A stretch of 64,000 bases of DNA from Corella eumyota (Eukaryota > Chordata > Ascidiacea > Phlebobranchia > Corellidae): assembly GCA_963082875.1 (NCBI GenBank), contig OY720103.1, positions 4,650,001-4,714,000 on the forward strand. The letters run 5' to 3'. Below, in pieces: positions 40,383-53,400 of the stretch. The notes beneath the pieces were generated by a model. It had not been told where the DNA came from. It did no database searches and saw only the letters and a list, made by a program, of their open reading frames with translations. Within the stretch, counting starts at the first letter, position 1, and each line of letters starts with the position of its first letter. The position numbers and the translations under genes were made by a program.

Positions 40383-41589
40383 CTGTAAAACGAATAAATA
40401 GAAATTAAATAAAAGGAAAATGCAGACAGGGCAATTGGGTTGAAATCCAATTGTTTTACCTTTTTAAAATAATGTGAAATGACGTAAATTATGATAAGTT
40501 ATATGTACATAACACAATACATAACATTACAAATTATTTTAATAAATAACTTGCTTATTTAAATATGACTGTGTTTTTACATTGATTTGCAATTACAAGC
40601 CGAAAAAGAATACGTATTTAGTAACATCGAATCGCACCAATGTCACACTATTTACCCTTAAATCAAGCATTAACAAATAAATCAACATTATAACCATATA
40701 AAACACTACTTTAAATAATATATTAGGGTTGTTAAAAATTTTCACACAGAGTCGTATCAACTGTTATTAATTTATTTTAATGATGACATACGTTTAATTA
40801 ACTAGATAGCTTGCTTCTTTTACGAATATCGATTAGTTCGGTAAACATCACTTAAATTTTTCTCTTATTTTTAGCTTGTGTATAATTAAAATAAATGGAA
40901 CTATCAAAAGACCTATCTTAATAAAGGCTACTTTTAGTAATATTTTATTAATACCGTGAAAACTGTATTTAATTGGTCACCAGCAGCGTAACTAGATAAG
41001 AAAAATCAATATTGGACTATTACAAAATGCTTTACATTTACTAGCCGTTACTTTAATTTAATATTGATAATTTTACATATTTGTAACAGACTTTTAAATT
41101 GTTGCAATTAAAATTGTGCTTGTTTATATCTTATTATATGAATTATATTGTATGTCAACATTTAACAATAAACAATCTATAAATACATTTTGTATAAAAC
41201 TTTAAAATTTTCTGTACTTATATCTGTATATCTGTACAAATATGTCATGTACTTTTAAAATGCACCAAATTGATAGCTTAAACAAATTATTATTAACCAA
41301 TAAAACCAATAAAAATTTATTACCCATATTTTATATAATTGTTTGATATAAATATAAAACGGATGCTTTTAGCTTTAAGGTAAAAGAGGCACTTTAAGAA
41401 CGTCTAGCAGAGGTGCAAGTTTTGGAGATAACATATTCTTTTAACATCAGATAATTTTGCAACCTTTAAATAAAAACTTTAATCTGACAGCAGTGTCACA
41501 TTTGAAATAAGTCAAAGTATTTAAAGTTTTTCAAAATTAATTTTATAAATAACAAATTAAGGCATATTTTTTGGTTTAGAGTAGCAGAA
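40383..41589. other. Intergenic, divergent spacer
   Basis: Very AT-rich. Lies between minus-strand junctophilin and a plus-strand gene, so should hold promoter elements, but none are clear. Confidence 0.4.
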
Positions 41590-44346
41590 ATGGGCTCAAA
41601 ACTTAGCGTAGGATCATGTGTGTCATGCAAGTCCAAAAAGCGTTACAATGAAAGTCAGTTCCATACCAGAAGAAAATTGAGCAGAAGTCATTACCGATTT
41701 GAAGAAGGTGGGTATGGAGAAGTAAGGGCACCACCCCTTGTCTATCTAAACCGCTTGGAAAGTTATAGATCTAAATTGAAACCGGCAAATGATGTGATTC
41801 GAGTTGAAGATAACCAAAGAAGCACTGTGGCAACAAGTAAGTAAAAAATTTTAAAAATAAAAAAAACTTTGGGTATTAAAATACCAAAAACCTATTTCTA
41901 TATTTATTTTCAAACCAAAAATAATACCTTCCAAAACTAGGCAATAAATTTAATATTGTTGTACTTAAAAATAACAGAACTAATTCCAGAGTTTAGAACA
42001 TGTCAAAATGGACCAATTAGGACCAATCAAAAAAACAAACAATTTTTAATACTACCACGTAGTTACCTAATCAAAAGCGTATTCAAAACGAAAACACAGA
42101 CCTTACAATAAAAGAAGAAAAAAATTCTTTAACTGTTTCTACTTTTTATATATCAGTGGAAGCTCAACCGACAACCTCGGAAAAGGTAAAACAAACAACC
42201 AAAGAGCCTGAAAAACTTCAACCTGAACCTCAGGACCCATCAAAGGTAACTGAGTGCAGTTTTAGTGTCTACAAGTCACAAGTCCCTGAAACTGGCAATA
42301 AAATCTATACATAATGAAGCTTGGTGGAAGACATATTTATGTGTCCAATTTGTAAGACTACAGCGTTAATAGGTCTGCCACTTGTGATGCACAAGTAAAT
42401 CATTGCAGACAAATATTAGTTGTAAGGTGCAACCATATTGCAACTATAAAATGCCGACCGTAGAGCGGGCTATTGACTAGTGTTTACAATGTGACATTGC
42501 TCTTGCTAATGCTCTGGAGATAGATTTATTTTTTAATATTAAATATGTAAATATGACCCTTAACTTTGTTGCAGTATATTGGAACAAGCAGCATTGAAAT
42601 CCTTGACTGCCCCGAAATGTCGACAATTTCAGGCCACAACACTTTGGAACGACGAGGCTCGGTAGAGGGCGCCGCGGAGGTTTACACGCCCAGTGACGTA
42701 CCTCGCATCGATGACATCATATACGATTCGGAGCCTCGTAGCAACGAGCAAACTGCGACGTCGTTGACTGTGCCACCGAATTCGGTGAACAGCCAATTCA
42801 TATCAGGTAAACTTTGACAATATTTTAAAAAAGTGGGTCCAGTAACTTTGTATTTAAAATGTAAAAATGCAATAACTATGATATCTTTTAGATCATGAAA
42901 CTTATGTTCTGATACTGTTAAACGTTTAAGATTTTAAAAGACTGAACATATTTGAGCCATTGGACCAGGCAAATAGTATGGTGTTTATGCGGCTCAAACC
43001 CGTAATCTTTAGCCTTGTGATTCTATCTCATGACCAGTATACCACACTACAGGACTACATCAATTATTGTGTTTTTTAAACTGTTATATTTTTAGGTATT
43101 ACGCCGCTAGAGAGCGCTGTCGACAATGACCTCTACGAAGATTCGGTTTTTGCGCGTGACGATCTCGATTACGAATGCCCGCCCGGTTATTACGCACAAT
43201 ATCCGCCAGGTGTCCTTATCAACAACAACAGTTTAGTTGCGCATGCGCCGTGTGGTTCAGAAATTACAGTCCCGGATGGAACGACAAAGTAAGTTCAAAA
43301 TAATTTTTAAATAACCGATTTCTGTCACATTTTTTATATATACCTTTATCCTCGATGTGGAAGGGTCAAATGCGCGACCTAAACTTAGAGAAACAACTGT
43401 TACTTCGACCCAGTCTCGAGTTGCCTTTAGCAGTTTGGAATAATATATAGATTATATTTGCCCGATAATTAAGCTGCTGATTAAGAGCTGCCTCAGCAGG
43501 AGTTTATACCAATTATAGCAACTTATCCAAGGGCGGTACAGCATGAAAGTATTGGGGACTAAACCAACGACCTCATGTGGTGTAGCAAGTATTTTTACCA
43601 CTGCATTTACTGCTTTAAAACATGGCATTTTAAACTAGACTTTTGTTATCCTTTAGCATGTCATCGATATTATATGATGTTGGGAGTGAAGGTCCAGGCT
43701 TCGACAGTGACTTTGGGGCAAGTGCTGGTGTAGAGATGCGTATTGTATCGTCTGATTACTCGACAGCCAACAACACTCACTACCTAAATGTAAAAGGACG
43801 ACCAAAGCAAGGGCAAGTGTCGAAAAACGCCATGAGGCCGAGTCCGCGGGCTCAGCTTTTTGCTTCGGAATTGGGAAGACCGAATTCAAACAGGTAACTT
43901 ACAAACTTAAAAGAATGTAGTGGTATAGTTTTCTAAAACTGCATTAAAATACATGGCAAAATTTAAAATAGATTAATGACAAGGAATTATGTAATAAGCT
44001 AGTGTATAGTCTAGTTTCAAAGTGCTTAACTAGTAAAATCTTAATACTATTTTTTTTAACCAAATATGTTCTAATATTCAGGCCAGTCGCACTCCCACGA
44101 ATTACGTTTCTTCAGAACAACTCAGTGGTGGTCGGGGATCCGGGCACGCCCCGGTCTCGTCCGGTCACGGTGCCGGGACCCGACGGGTCGTCGGTCTTTC
44201 AAACGACGATGGAATGGGATAACTACGAAACGCATTACGGCAATTGGAAGGAGTATTTCATCCCTGGGGTTACTTACCCACATCCAGGGTTGGTCCAGCA
44301 GCATAACCATTACCCTGTGTTGTGCAAAAAACAACACTGGGTCTAA
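41590..44346 (+). CDS. Unrecognised protein with N-terminal myristoylation signal, 6 exons
   Basis: Exons 41590-41836, 42157-42245, 42575-42806, 43096-43288, 43657-43893, 44082-44346 give 420 residues with every junction in frame. The start MGSKLSVGSCVSCKSKKRY fits N-myristoylation (Gly2, Ser6) with Cys residues nearby that could be palmitoylated and a basic patch, so the protein is probably held at the inner face of a membrane. The rest is hydrophilic, with no membrane segment: a KEPEKLQPEPQDP stretch, an acidic region (DDIIYDSEPRS, NDLYEDSVFARDDLDYE), CPPGYYAQYPPG, and an aromatic C-terminus (MEWDNYETHYGNWKEYFIPG ending QHWV). The final WV might bind a PDZ domain. I know no family with these blocks. 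Introns 3 and 4 hold SINE copies. Confidence 0.85.
42940..43065 (-). mobile_element. SINE family B, head part, in intron 3 of the 41590 gene
   Basis: GCGGCTCAAACCCGTAATC and GACCAGTATACCACACTAC match the reversed tRNA-like head of family B. Confidence 0.55.
43333..43613 (-). mobile_element. SINE family A in intron 4 of the 41590 gene
   Basis: Antisense to the gene: TATACCTTTATCCTCGATG tail, CCCAGTCTCGAGTTGCC, CTCAGCAGGAGTTTATACC and a degenerate head. Confidence 0.85.
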
Positions 44347-44428
44347 CTAAACTTTTTTTCTCTGATAATTTAATAGGACCTATCTGTAAAGTTCAATTCC
44401 AAAGTTTATGAAAAATGTAAATATTAAA

Positions 44429-44434
44429 AATAAA
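44429..44434 (+). terminator. Polyadenylation signal AATAAA of the 41590 gene
   Basis: AATAAA 83 bases after the stop codon. Confidence 0.5.
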
Positions 44435-47400
44435 AAAATGTGAATTTGCATCCTTTAACAAGAAACTTTAATATTCCATTATAGTTCCTTAAACTTAATG
44501 CAGCAAATTTGCGGTAGATATTTGAATATTTTAAGTGTCTTGATTATGTAGCCCAAAGGCAAATCAAAGTTTTCTGTAAACGTTAGTTTTAGGCGACATA
44601 ACCTTAATATTTACATGTAATTAATTCTGCAAACATGGCTTGAACATAACTTTTTCCTGCAATTATCGTAGTTAAGATTTAGATGGTCCAACTAAAAGTA
44701 AAATCGAGTACAAATGATCAAACAATTCAGTTAGTTTACTTTAGCTACCTATGACATCTCGATTTTAAATTTGCTCATTAAAATCTACTTGTGGGATTTT
44801 GTTAAGCTATATTTAAATATAACTGATGGAGTTTTAAATAATTTGAAGAGTTTAAATAATTTGAAGTATCGTTTACAAACTCAAAAAAAAATTTTTTAAA
44901 TTTAAATTAGAATTTTATCAACAGAGGTAATTTTAGTTATTTGTTGAAGTAATGTATACATAGCTTAATGATCAATAGATTTTATTAGATGTAATTTTAC
45001 AAAAGAAAACGTTAAAATTAGCATAAGAGTGATCAGAAAATAAAATAATACAGTCTACTTTAGTTACCCAATACATTTTACAATTTAACAATACATCTTA
45101 CAATCTACTTGCGAGATTTTGTTAAGCTATATTTAAATATAACTGAATAAAAAGTGTTTGAATTTTTTGAAGTATCTTTTTACAAATTTGAGAATGAATA
45201 CCTTTTTAAAATTTAAATTAAAAATTCTTTAAAAAGGTAATTCTATTCGATCAGTGGATTTCATTGAATGTAATTTTACAAAAGAAAACGCTTAAATTTG
45301 CATACTAAAAATAATTTATACAAGGCACGTCAAAGATATATTTAAATCAGACTCAAAAAGAATGTTAAAATAACAACAAAATTTCCCTGAAAAGCAAAAC
45401 TAGTAATCTGTATACCAGACTTTGTACATTTAATCCATTTCCCATAGGTTCCCATGTTATAGAGACAAATGTTACTATAAAGAGATAGCGTTATGTGGTT
45501 TATACTTGTTTGGGAGTTAGTTAGTTTTAGATATACGAAAGACTAAGGAAGTCAATGGCGTTTGGAAAAGAATTCACCGCACAATTTTAAGGGTATTGTT
45601 AAGTTATGTCAACGCATAGCAACAACATGAAAACAGTTTCGGCGACTGGAAATTTATATGAATCAGACCAATATATAACTCTTAAGTTTCTACGTTAAAA
45701 ATTTCTTGTTTTTTTAATATTTCATATATAACAACACAAAAAAATCAAGCATAGGCTAGATTTATAATAAATTTATACCACAACAAAAACTTATTGTAAA
45801 TGTGACCCCAAAAAGCGTATTAAATTTATATCACATGGTTTTAAATTGAATAGTTATACGCCAACTGTTATGACTACAGCTAAAAAATTGGCATTTTATG
45901 TTTTGTTTAAATATCTCGTTAAAAAGGTATTCTCGTGGGATTACAGAAACTTAGTCCTTAAACAAATATTACTCATTTGTTCAGCGTTAATAAAAACTTA
46001 ACCTGTTTATTACCTTCATTAATTTAACTACAAATTGGCTTTGTTATTTTAGCCCGCGCAATTGAAATTGCCTCTTTCAAACTGACTATATTTTATTGCC
46101 CGTTGTTTGGCCTTTAAATAAGCTAGTTTTTATGTACCAGCGTTGTCTGTATATCACATTACAATTTACTAAAAACGAGTATTTTAAGTTAGTATATGCT
46201 TTTAAATCCCATAGCATTTTATAAGTATTACGTAATGCGAAAAAGTCTAAAATAAGGTAGTTAACGGTTAACGTTTAACTGACTTTTCGTGGCAATAAAA
46301 ACTATTTACAGCCTTATAGTATTCGCCCATAACCCAGCATAAATATGTTATACAAAGACTATAAATTTTAGCTATAAGCGAAAGCAGCGTTTAAAAAAGC
46401 ACAATAATATGATTTTTTTTAAATATGGTCACTTTAGCTGATACTTAAATTAGGCAGGGTAATTTACGCTTGACTAAAATAAAACGAAGCGCCTATCCTA
46501 ACAAAGCTGACGAATTCGTGACGTCAATATAGCTTGAATTTTGACAGACATACATTAACAATATCACGTGCTACAGGAAGTGGTTAGTTGAATGCGCGGT
46601 TGTAATTATAAGAAAACGAATTGCATTTGTACAAGGGTATTTCCAAAGCACCGAAATTATGTCGAAAATCTGGTAATTTTTTCATTTGGTGGTAGTTCGA
46701 GCAAAAATGCTATAGAGTCACTTTTTTTCGTAGCGTCTTTTGATAAACGCGTTTGCAAAAAAACTATTTAAAGCTGAATAAATTGTAGTCCCAAAATTAG
46801 GGAATAAAGATTTGGATTAAGAAGCTTTGTGTAATTTTTTTTAAAAGGGCCTATAAATTTATAGCTAAAGTCAATAGGCCTTAACGATGGCTATAAAAAT
46901 TTAACGATATTAAAATACGGCTTTTAAACTGAATCTAAAAATAATTAATAACAAAAAAACGAGACTAGAGGAAAAAAATGAGTCCCAAATATAAATTGTC
47001 GGAAATAGGTATAGGCTTATATATTGTTGATATTACTGTACGTTTTGTTAATCAGAATTTTAATTCAACACTGTTTTTATTACTAATTTCCGTATAAACA
47101 GGCCACAGCAAAAACGTTATTGTTTAAATACTCTTTTTTGTCAATTGTATGTAATACGGAAGTTGCGCTAGACTGATAAAACTGCTGAATTTGCCTACGC
47201 CGCTATAATTAGGCTTCTAGCTATATCAAGTATGAGGTTAAACGTAGTATAGCGCAAGAATTTTACTGTCTAAGCAGTCTGTATTACATATATAATAAAA
47301 CTGTTTGTAAGAATTCAAAGTTCATTTTATGATATAATATGTGTTCAATTATTTTGTAAAATATTGTATAATTTTATAATTTTTTTTAGGATTATATTAA

Positions 47401-47448
47401 AATCTGTTTAACTTTTATAAGCAATTACTCAATTTCGAAGAGGAAAAA
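44435..47448. other. Intergenic, with a diverged direct duplication
   Basis: No gene. Roughly 44740-45025 and 45055-45305 are diverged direct copies: both contain TTGTTAAGCTATATTTAAAT and later TTTTACAAAAGAAAACG. The last several hundred bases should include the promoter of the transglutaminase gene. Confidence 0.45.
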
Positions 47449-50400
47449 ATGGGAAACGGAGAATCTAAAGGTAAGAAATTTACGGCTATATGTATCAATG
47501 TCACGTAATGTTGTCATGTAACAGAGCCTTTTTCAAAAAAACAACTGGTATGCTAAAAACTGCTGGATCAGTAATACTTTAAGCTACTAAGGCAACGCCA
47601 AACTAAGTCAGGGTAACAAATGTTGCCCTATGTTTAGCAGGCTGTGAAGTCTGCAAAATTAATGACAAGTAAATGAAAAATAATGGTTCTTTATTCATTT
47701 TCTCGATACCTTGAGAAAATAAAGTATTATGTCATTTAAAAGCTGTAACCGTATCGATAACTTATTAATCAACATATCGATAGCAAGTTTGCTGTCAAAA
47801 AAAGAAAACGAAAATTAACCCAAGTCAAAAGAAAAATGCCATTCAGCGTAGGCGTACCTCGAAGAAAAATGCCATTCAGCGTAGGCGTAGCAAAAATGTA
47901 ACTTAACTTAACCTTAACGTTGGGTTTGCTACGTTTTATCACAGTCACGCGATTTTACCAGTTGCGTTTTGTCTACGTGGCGTATTAACCCCGAATACCC
48001 TTTGCACGTTTATACAACTTGTAATACACGGTCCCTAGACCATAGAACTGTCGGGTTTTTTGGTATATAATCACGCACATTGCTATTATAAACTATATAG
48101 TCTGTATTTGCGCTTTGGAATTGTATGTAGCCGTATAATCTAGTTCTTTTGAATTATGAAGTTTTTTTTTCTTTTTTTTTGTTCTTTTGAATTATTAAAG
48201 TTTTTTTTTAAACAATCCTAGCAATTTTTTGCTTAATGCAGTGTTTAATATTTAAACATTTAAAACTTATCTGAATTTGTACTTATATTCCAAAGCATCG
48301 TACATTAACCCCATATTCCATTTGGTAAACACTGATAAGGTTATATAAAACAGTACATTTTAAAGCAGCGAATAGTGAAGTGACTTGGCATAGGGCAATA
48401 TAATAAATGTTATTTATCCGGTATTGCTCTAGTTGCATTTACATTAACATTAGGTTAAATTTAGAACATTAGCAGGAGGTGACCGCAGCTGTTAACGCAT
48501 CAAAAAGGCGAGTAACTTATAACACTAAGTTTAATGTTAGCGAAAAAAATAACACCAACTGTCGTTTACTATACATACAAAACAGAACTGTAAACATATT
48601 AACAACAGTCATTAAAAAGTTGAATTTTTGTTGTTTAAAAAAAGCTTTAAAATTCAGTAACAGCATGTAGAAACCAAAAGCTTAAACAAAAAGTAGTAAT
48701 ATCTAAAGTAGTTAAACAAGGACCAGACTGAAAGTGAAAACATTAGCTTAGACAGATTAGTATATTTATAGCCAATACAATCTACAACAGACTGTTTCAT
48801 TAAGGAAATGAAAGAAAACAATTATTTAACGTACTGTATACGTGACATACTCAACGTTTAATATTCTATAAATTATAAATTAATGGTTTTTCAAATATCG
48901 ACAACATGGTTATAATAGCTTTAAGATTATATCGATTTATATAGCGTAATCATTAATTTCTTACAATAGAAATCACATAAAGTCGATGAAATCAAGTCCA
49001 TTTTAATGATTTAATATCATTAACTTAAACACGGTTAAAAAATTATATCATTAACTTAAATACGGTTAAAAAATTATATCATTAACTTAAATACGGTTAA
49101 AAAATTTTTTTTTTTTTGTTTATAATTAAAATTTTTGTTTGTTTATTAAACATTAAATATTGGTATTCATTTTTTTAAATTTTTGCCGTATATATATCAT
49201 TATATCAATAACTTAGATACGGGCTAAAATTTATATTTTGTTTGTTTATTAAAAATTTGGTCTAATGTGTATCGGTAAATCAATAAATCAAATACTGGTT
49301 AAAATTATTGTTTTTTTTTTTTAAATTTATAGATAATATAACAAAGCTTTTAAATTTGTTTTGTTGTGGATTTTTTGTTTAATAACAATTTAGCAAATAA
49401 TGGAAAGGGGGCGCAGCCCCCCTGGCTAGCTTATATCAAACTTTTTATTTATATTAAAACAACAAAACATATGATATTTATCGAATAAACTAATTTGAAA
49501 TTTGAAATTTGGAATTCTAGGAAAACTAGAAATAGATTCCACTTTTTTAAATATTGTTGTTGGCAAATATACAAACTAGGATGTCGGCAAGATATTATTG
49601 GCTTGGTAAGTTCGAGCGTTTAAGGAAGCAATTTTAAAAATAAACTTTACTCTTATTGAGTTTCGGTTTCGCTTTGACAATCCAACTTGGCTGAAAAACA
49701 ACTTTAAGTTCAATACAGTTCACCATAATAGTTAATTACTTTTGATCCATACTCTTTGTAAAAATTTCTTTAAAAAAATTTTGTAAAGTAAACAAAAATT
49801 TAAAAAAATAAAAACTTTTTTGTTTTTTTTGTGAAGACACTCAAGACTCTGAAGAAATCGGAGAATTTTTAGACGACCACCCTGAGTTCTTGTCGACCTA
49901 CATTGACCGCCATCCATACTTGTTGGACAACTACGTCGAGCAAAACATAGACGAATGGAAGGTGAAGGAATGGCTTAAGAAAGTCGAAAGTCCGGCTCCG
50001 GGTATGTTATATTAAATACAATTTTAGTTCTATTTTGAAGTTCTGTCTGGATATGAAATTCTCTCAATACATCTCTGTAAAAAGCTTTGGCATTTAATGG
50101 ATCTTTGCTGTTATACTATGGTTTCAACACTTTAAGCCTTTATTATAATTTTAATATACATGTTGCTATATTTTACCTTTAAAAAAGCCTATTTATGTAT
50201 AATGCTTTGTTTTGATATGGTGACGTGGGCAAATTTAAGCTATACCTGTATTTAAAAGACTTATCTTTAAAATTGCGATTTAATTTTGACTTTAGCTGAG
50301 ATTTTGCAAACCTTGCGCATTGACTACCTGAAGGAAAAAAATGGACTCCTGCAACATACGAACAGCTACGTTAACAACAACTTGGTGGTAAGACGAGCTG

Positions 50401-53400
50401 ACAAGTTTAATTTGGAGATTTTATTCAAGAACAGGGCATTCTTGAAGGCCAAAGACAGCATATGCCTGGAGTTTGCTATCGGTAGGTCGTTTGCAAAAAA
50501 GTATTTTAACTTTTCTGCTAATAAAACCGGCAGCGTGGTGTAGTGATAAGACCACTTGCTACACCATTATGAGGTCGTAGGTTAAATCTCCACTGCTTTT
50601 ATGATGCAGCGCCCTTGAGTAAGGCGCTACAAACGGTATAAACTTCTGCTGAGTCACCACATACACAGCAGCATAATTATCGGGCAACTATAATCTATAA
50701 TATCCCAAACTGCTAAATGCAACTCTAGACTGGGTCGGAGTAACTGATGTTACTCTATGTTTAGGTCGCGCATTCGACCTTAATACATCGACGATAAAGA
50801 TATATACAAAAAAATAAATAGATACTTTAACGTAAAGAATTTTTTTTAATAATATCTTTAGATCATGAAATTTTATTAAGCCTTTTAACGTTATTAGGGC
50901 CAAATCCGAAGGTGGTATCCGGCACGAAAATACGCGTTCCAATTAAGGACTCTCTACAGGGAAGCAAATGGACAGCTATGTTAGGTAACGTTAACGAAAA
51001 GAAAAAGAAAGTGGCGGTTGAGGTCAATATTCCCGCTACTGCAATCGTCGGAAAATACCAACTAACTGTAGAGATCGTTACAATAACTAAGGATGGACCT
51101 AAAGTAGAAAGAAAAGTCAAAGAGGACATTATTGTGATTTTTAACCCATTCCAGCCAGGTCAGTTCTATTTTTGTTTTAAAGTATTTAAATTTTACATCA
51201 TCATTTTGAATAGGGACATGGGCGTGTTTAATTTAAAACTATAGCGTTTATTTTTGACACGATTTACTACCTTGAATAGTATCAACCTGAATAAAAAGAC
51301 TTTTATTTTCCTTGTTAAAGTAGTAGTTTAATTTTTTAGTAAAGTAAAACTTTTTATGTTAAACAGCTGATGATGTTTACATGGAAGACCAAAAGGAAAG
51401 AAACGAATACGTTCTTAACCATGAAGGTATCATCTACCAAGGTTCATCACGGTCTATAAGGGGAAAGCACTGGGATTTCGCCCAGTTTGAAGAAGGAATT
51501 CTGGATATCGTGTTGAAGCTGCTAAGACAGGACTCGCGGGCAAAGAAAGAACCAATCAAGGCCTATAAAAAGCGCAATTCGCCGGTGTATGTCAGCAGAG
51601 TGCTGTCAGCAATGGTAAATTTCACCGACTTTTTGAACCTTGTTTAATTTAAACGAGACCCTGTGAAATCTAACTAGACCTTAACGTAAGTCCTCAAGTT
51701 GTTTTTTCTTTATCTAGGTTAACTGCAACGATGACACTGGAGTTCTTTACGGGAGATGGGACGGAGAATATTCTGACGGTAAAGGTCCATCCTTCTGGAA
51801 CGGCAGTGCAGATATTCTGCGATTGTGGAACCAAAAAAAAATGGACCCAGTCAAGTACGGCCAATGTTGGGTCTTTTCTGGCTTGTTGACTACAGGTAGT
51901 TACTAAAAAGTTAAAGGTGTATTACTATCACTCACCTTATATGTAAACCTGTTTCAAGGGAAAAACTATTCGCAAAAACAATAATATTTAAAGGGCAGCC
52001 ATTGATAAAATTTTATAAACTCGCCGCTACACGATTTATTACAAAAACCAATTTTATGTTACATTTCTTTAACATTTCGTTTAAGTCATTAAATGTGCCC
52101 TACTTAAGGTTTTGTTGTAGCAAAATAGGCTTAGAAAATGTCGGTCTATTTAGCATCGGTTTAATAGTTCAAATATTTTATTTCAGCTTTGAGAGCTTTG
52201 GGAATTCCTGCTCGCAGTGTCACCAACTTCGCCTCGGCTCATGACACGGAGTACAACATGACGATCGATTCTTTTATTGATGAGGAAGGAGAGGAATACA
52301 ATAAAGGAATTGGCGACTCGGTCTGGAACTTCCACGTTTGGAACGGTTGCTACTTTAGAAGATCGGACTTACCAAAAGGTATTTCAAAAAAATAAAATAA
52401 AGTTAAATACATTTTTTTTATGTTATCTTAAGGTGATAGGTTTTTAATTTGTATTGAAGAAGGGTGATCTATCAGTTAACGCAGCGCTTAAAAGCGGATA
52501 GTGTCATGGATGCGGGCCGAACCTGAAACCTTTCGGGTCGTAGTTCAATGTCATATTACACTCCTAAAGGGATATACAGAATTGTTAAATATATAATTAC
52601 AGTTACCTAAGTAACAGAAACTTTGTTTACAAAATGTGTCGTGTCACTCGATGTTTTGTTTTTTTAATCTGTTTGCAATGCGCACACATTTAGAAATACC
52701 GAAACCAATATTTTATGGTAGGTTGACATCATTTCCATTGCCTGATTTTCCACCCACGCAAGCTTGTGTATATCCAAACTATGTACTTAACTGAGGGCTT
52801 CCAAAGTTACATTTTTGTTTGCTTTTGTTTAGGTTACGATGGCTGGCAAGCGGTCGATGCCACGCCGCAAGAATTCAGCGGAGATATTTTCCAGTGCGGT
52901 CCCGCGCCTTTGAAGGCTATCAAGAACGGCGAAATCTTTATTGGTTACGACACAAACTTCGTATTCAGCGAGGTCAACAAAAATTTTTTTAAGCCTAATC
53001 TTGGCGAACCTATTAAACATTTTACTTTAGCCTAAGCTTGGATGGCCTCTAAAGAACTTTACTTTAGCCTAAGTTTGGCGAGCCTATTAAAAAGCATTTA
53101 AACTTTTATAAAGTACAGGTTTTATTTAAAATACAGGTAAATGCGGATCGTTGTATATGGAAAGTTGATGAAAACGGAGACGTAGTCGAGTTAGTGAAAC
53201 GTTACTACAGCTATGTCGGGAAGAATATCAGCACTAAAGCAGTTGGCTCGAATGAAAGGCACGACATCACCAACGAGTACAAATACCCAGAAGGTGAGCA
53301 GTTAAGATTCAATTTTCAAATACTTAAACATACAATTGTACTTAACATGATTATCTAAATAATATTAACAGTTACGAAGTCTATGCAATTTAAAATCAAT

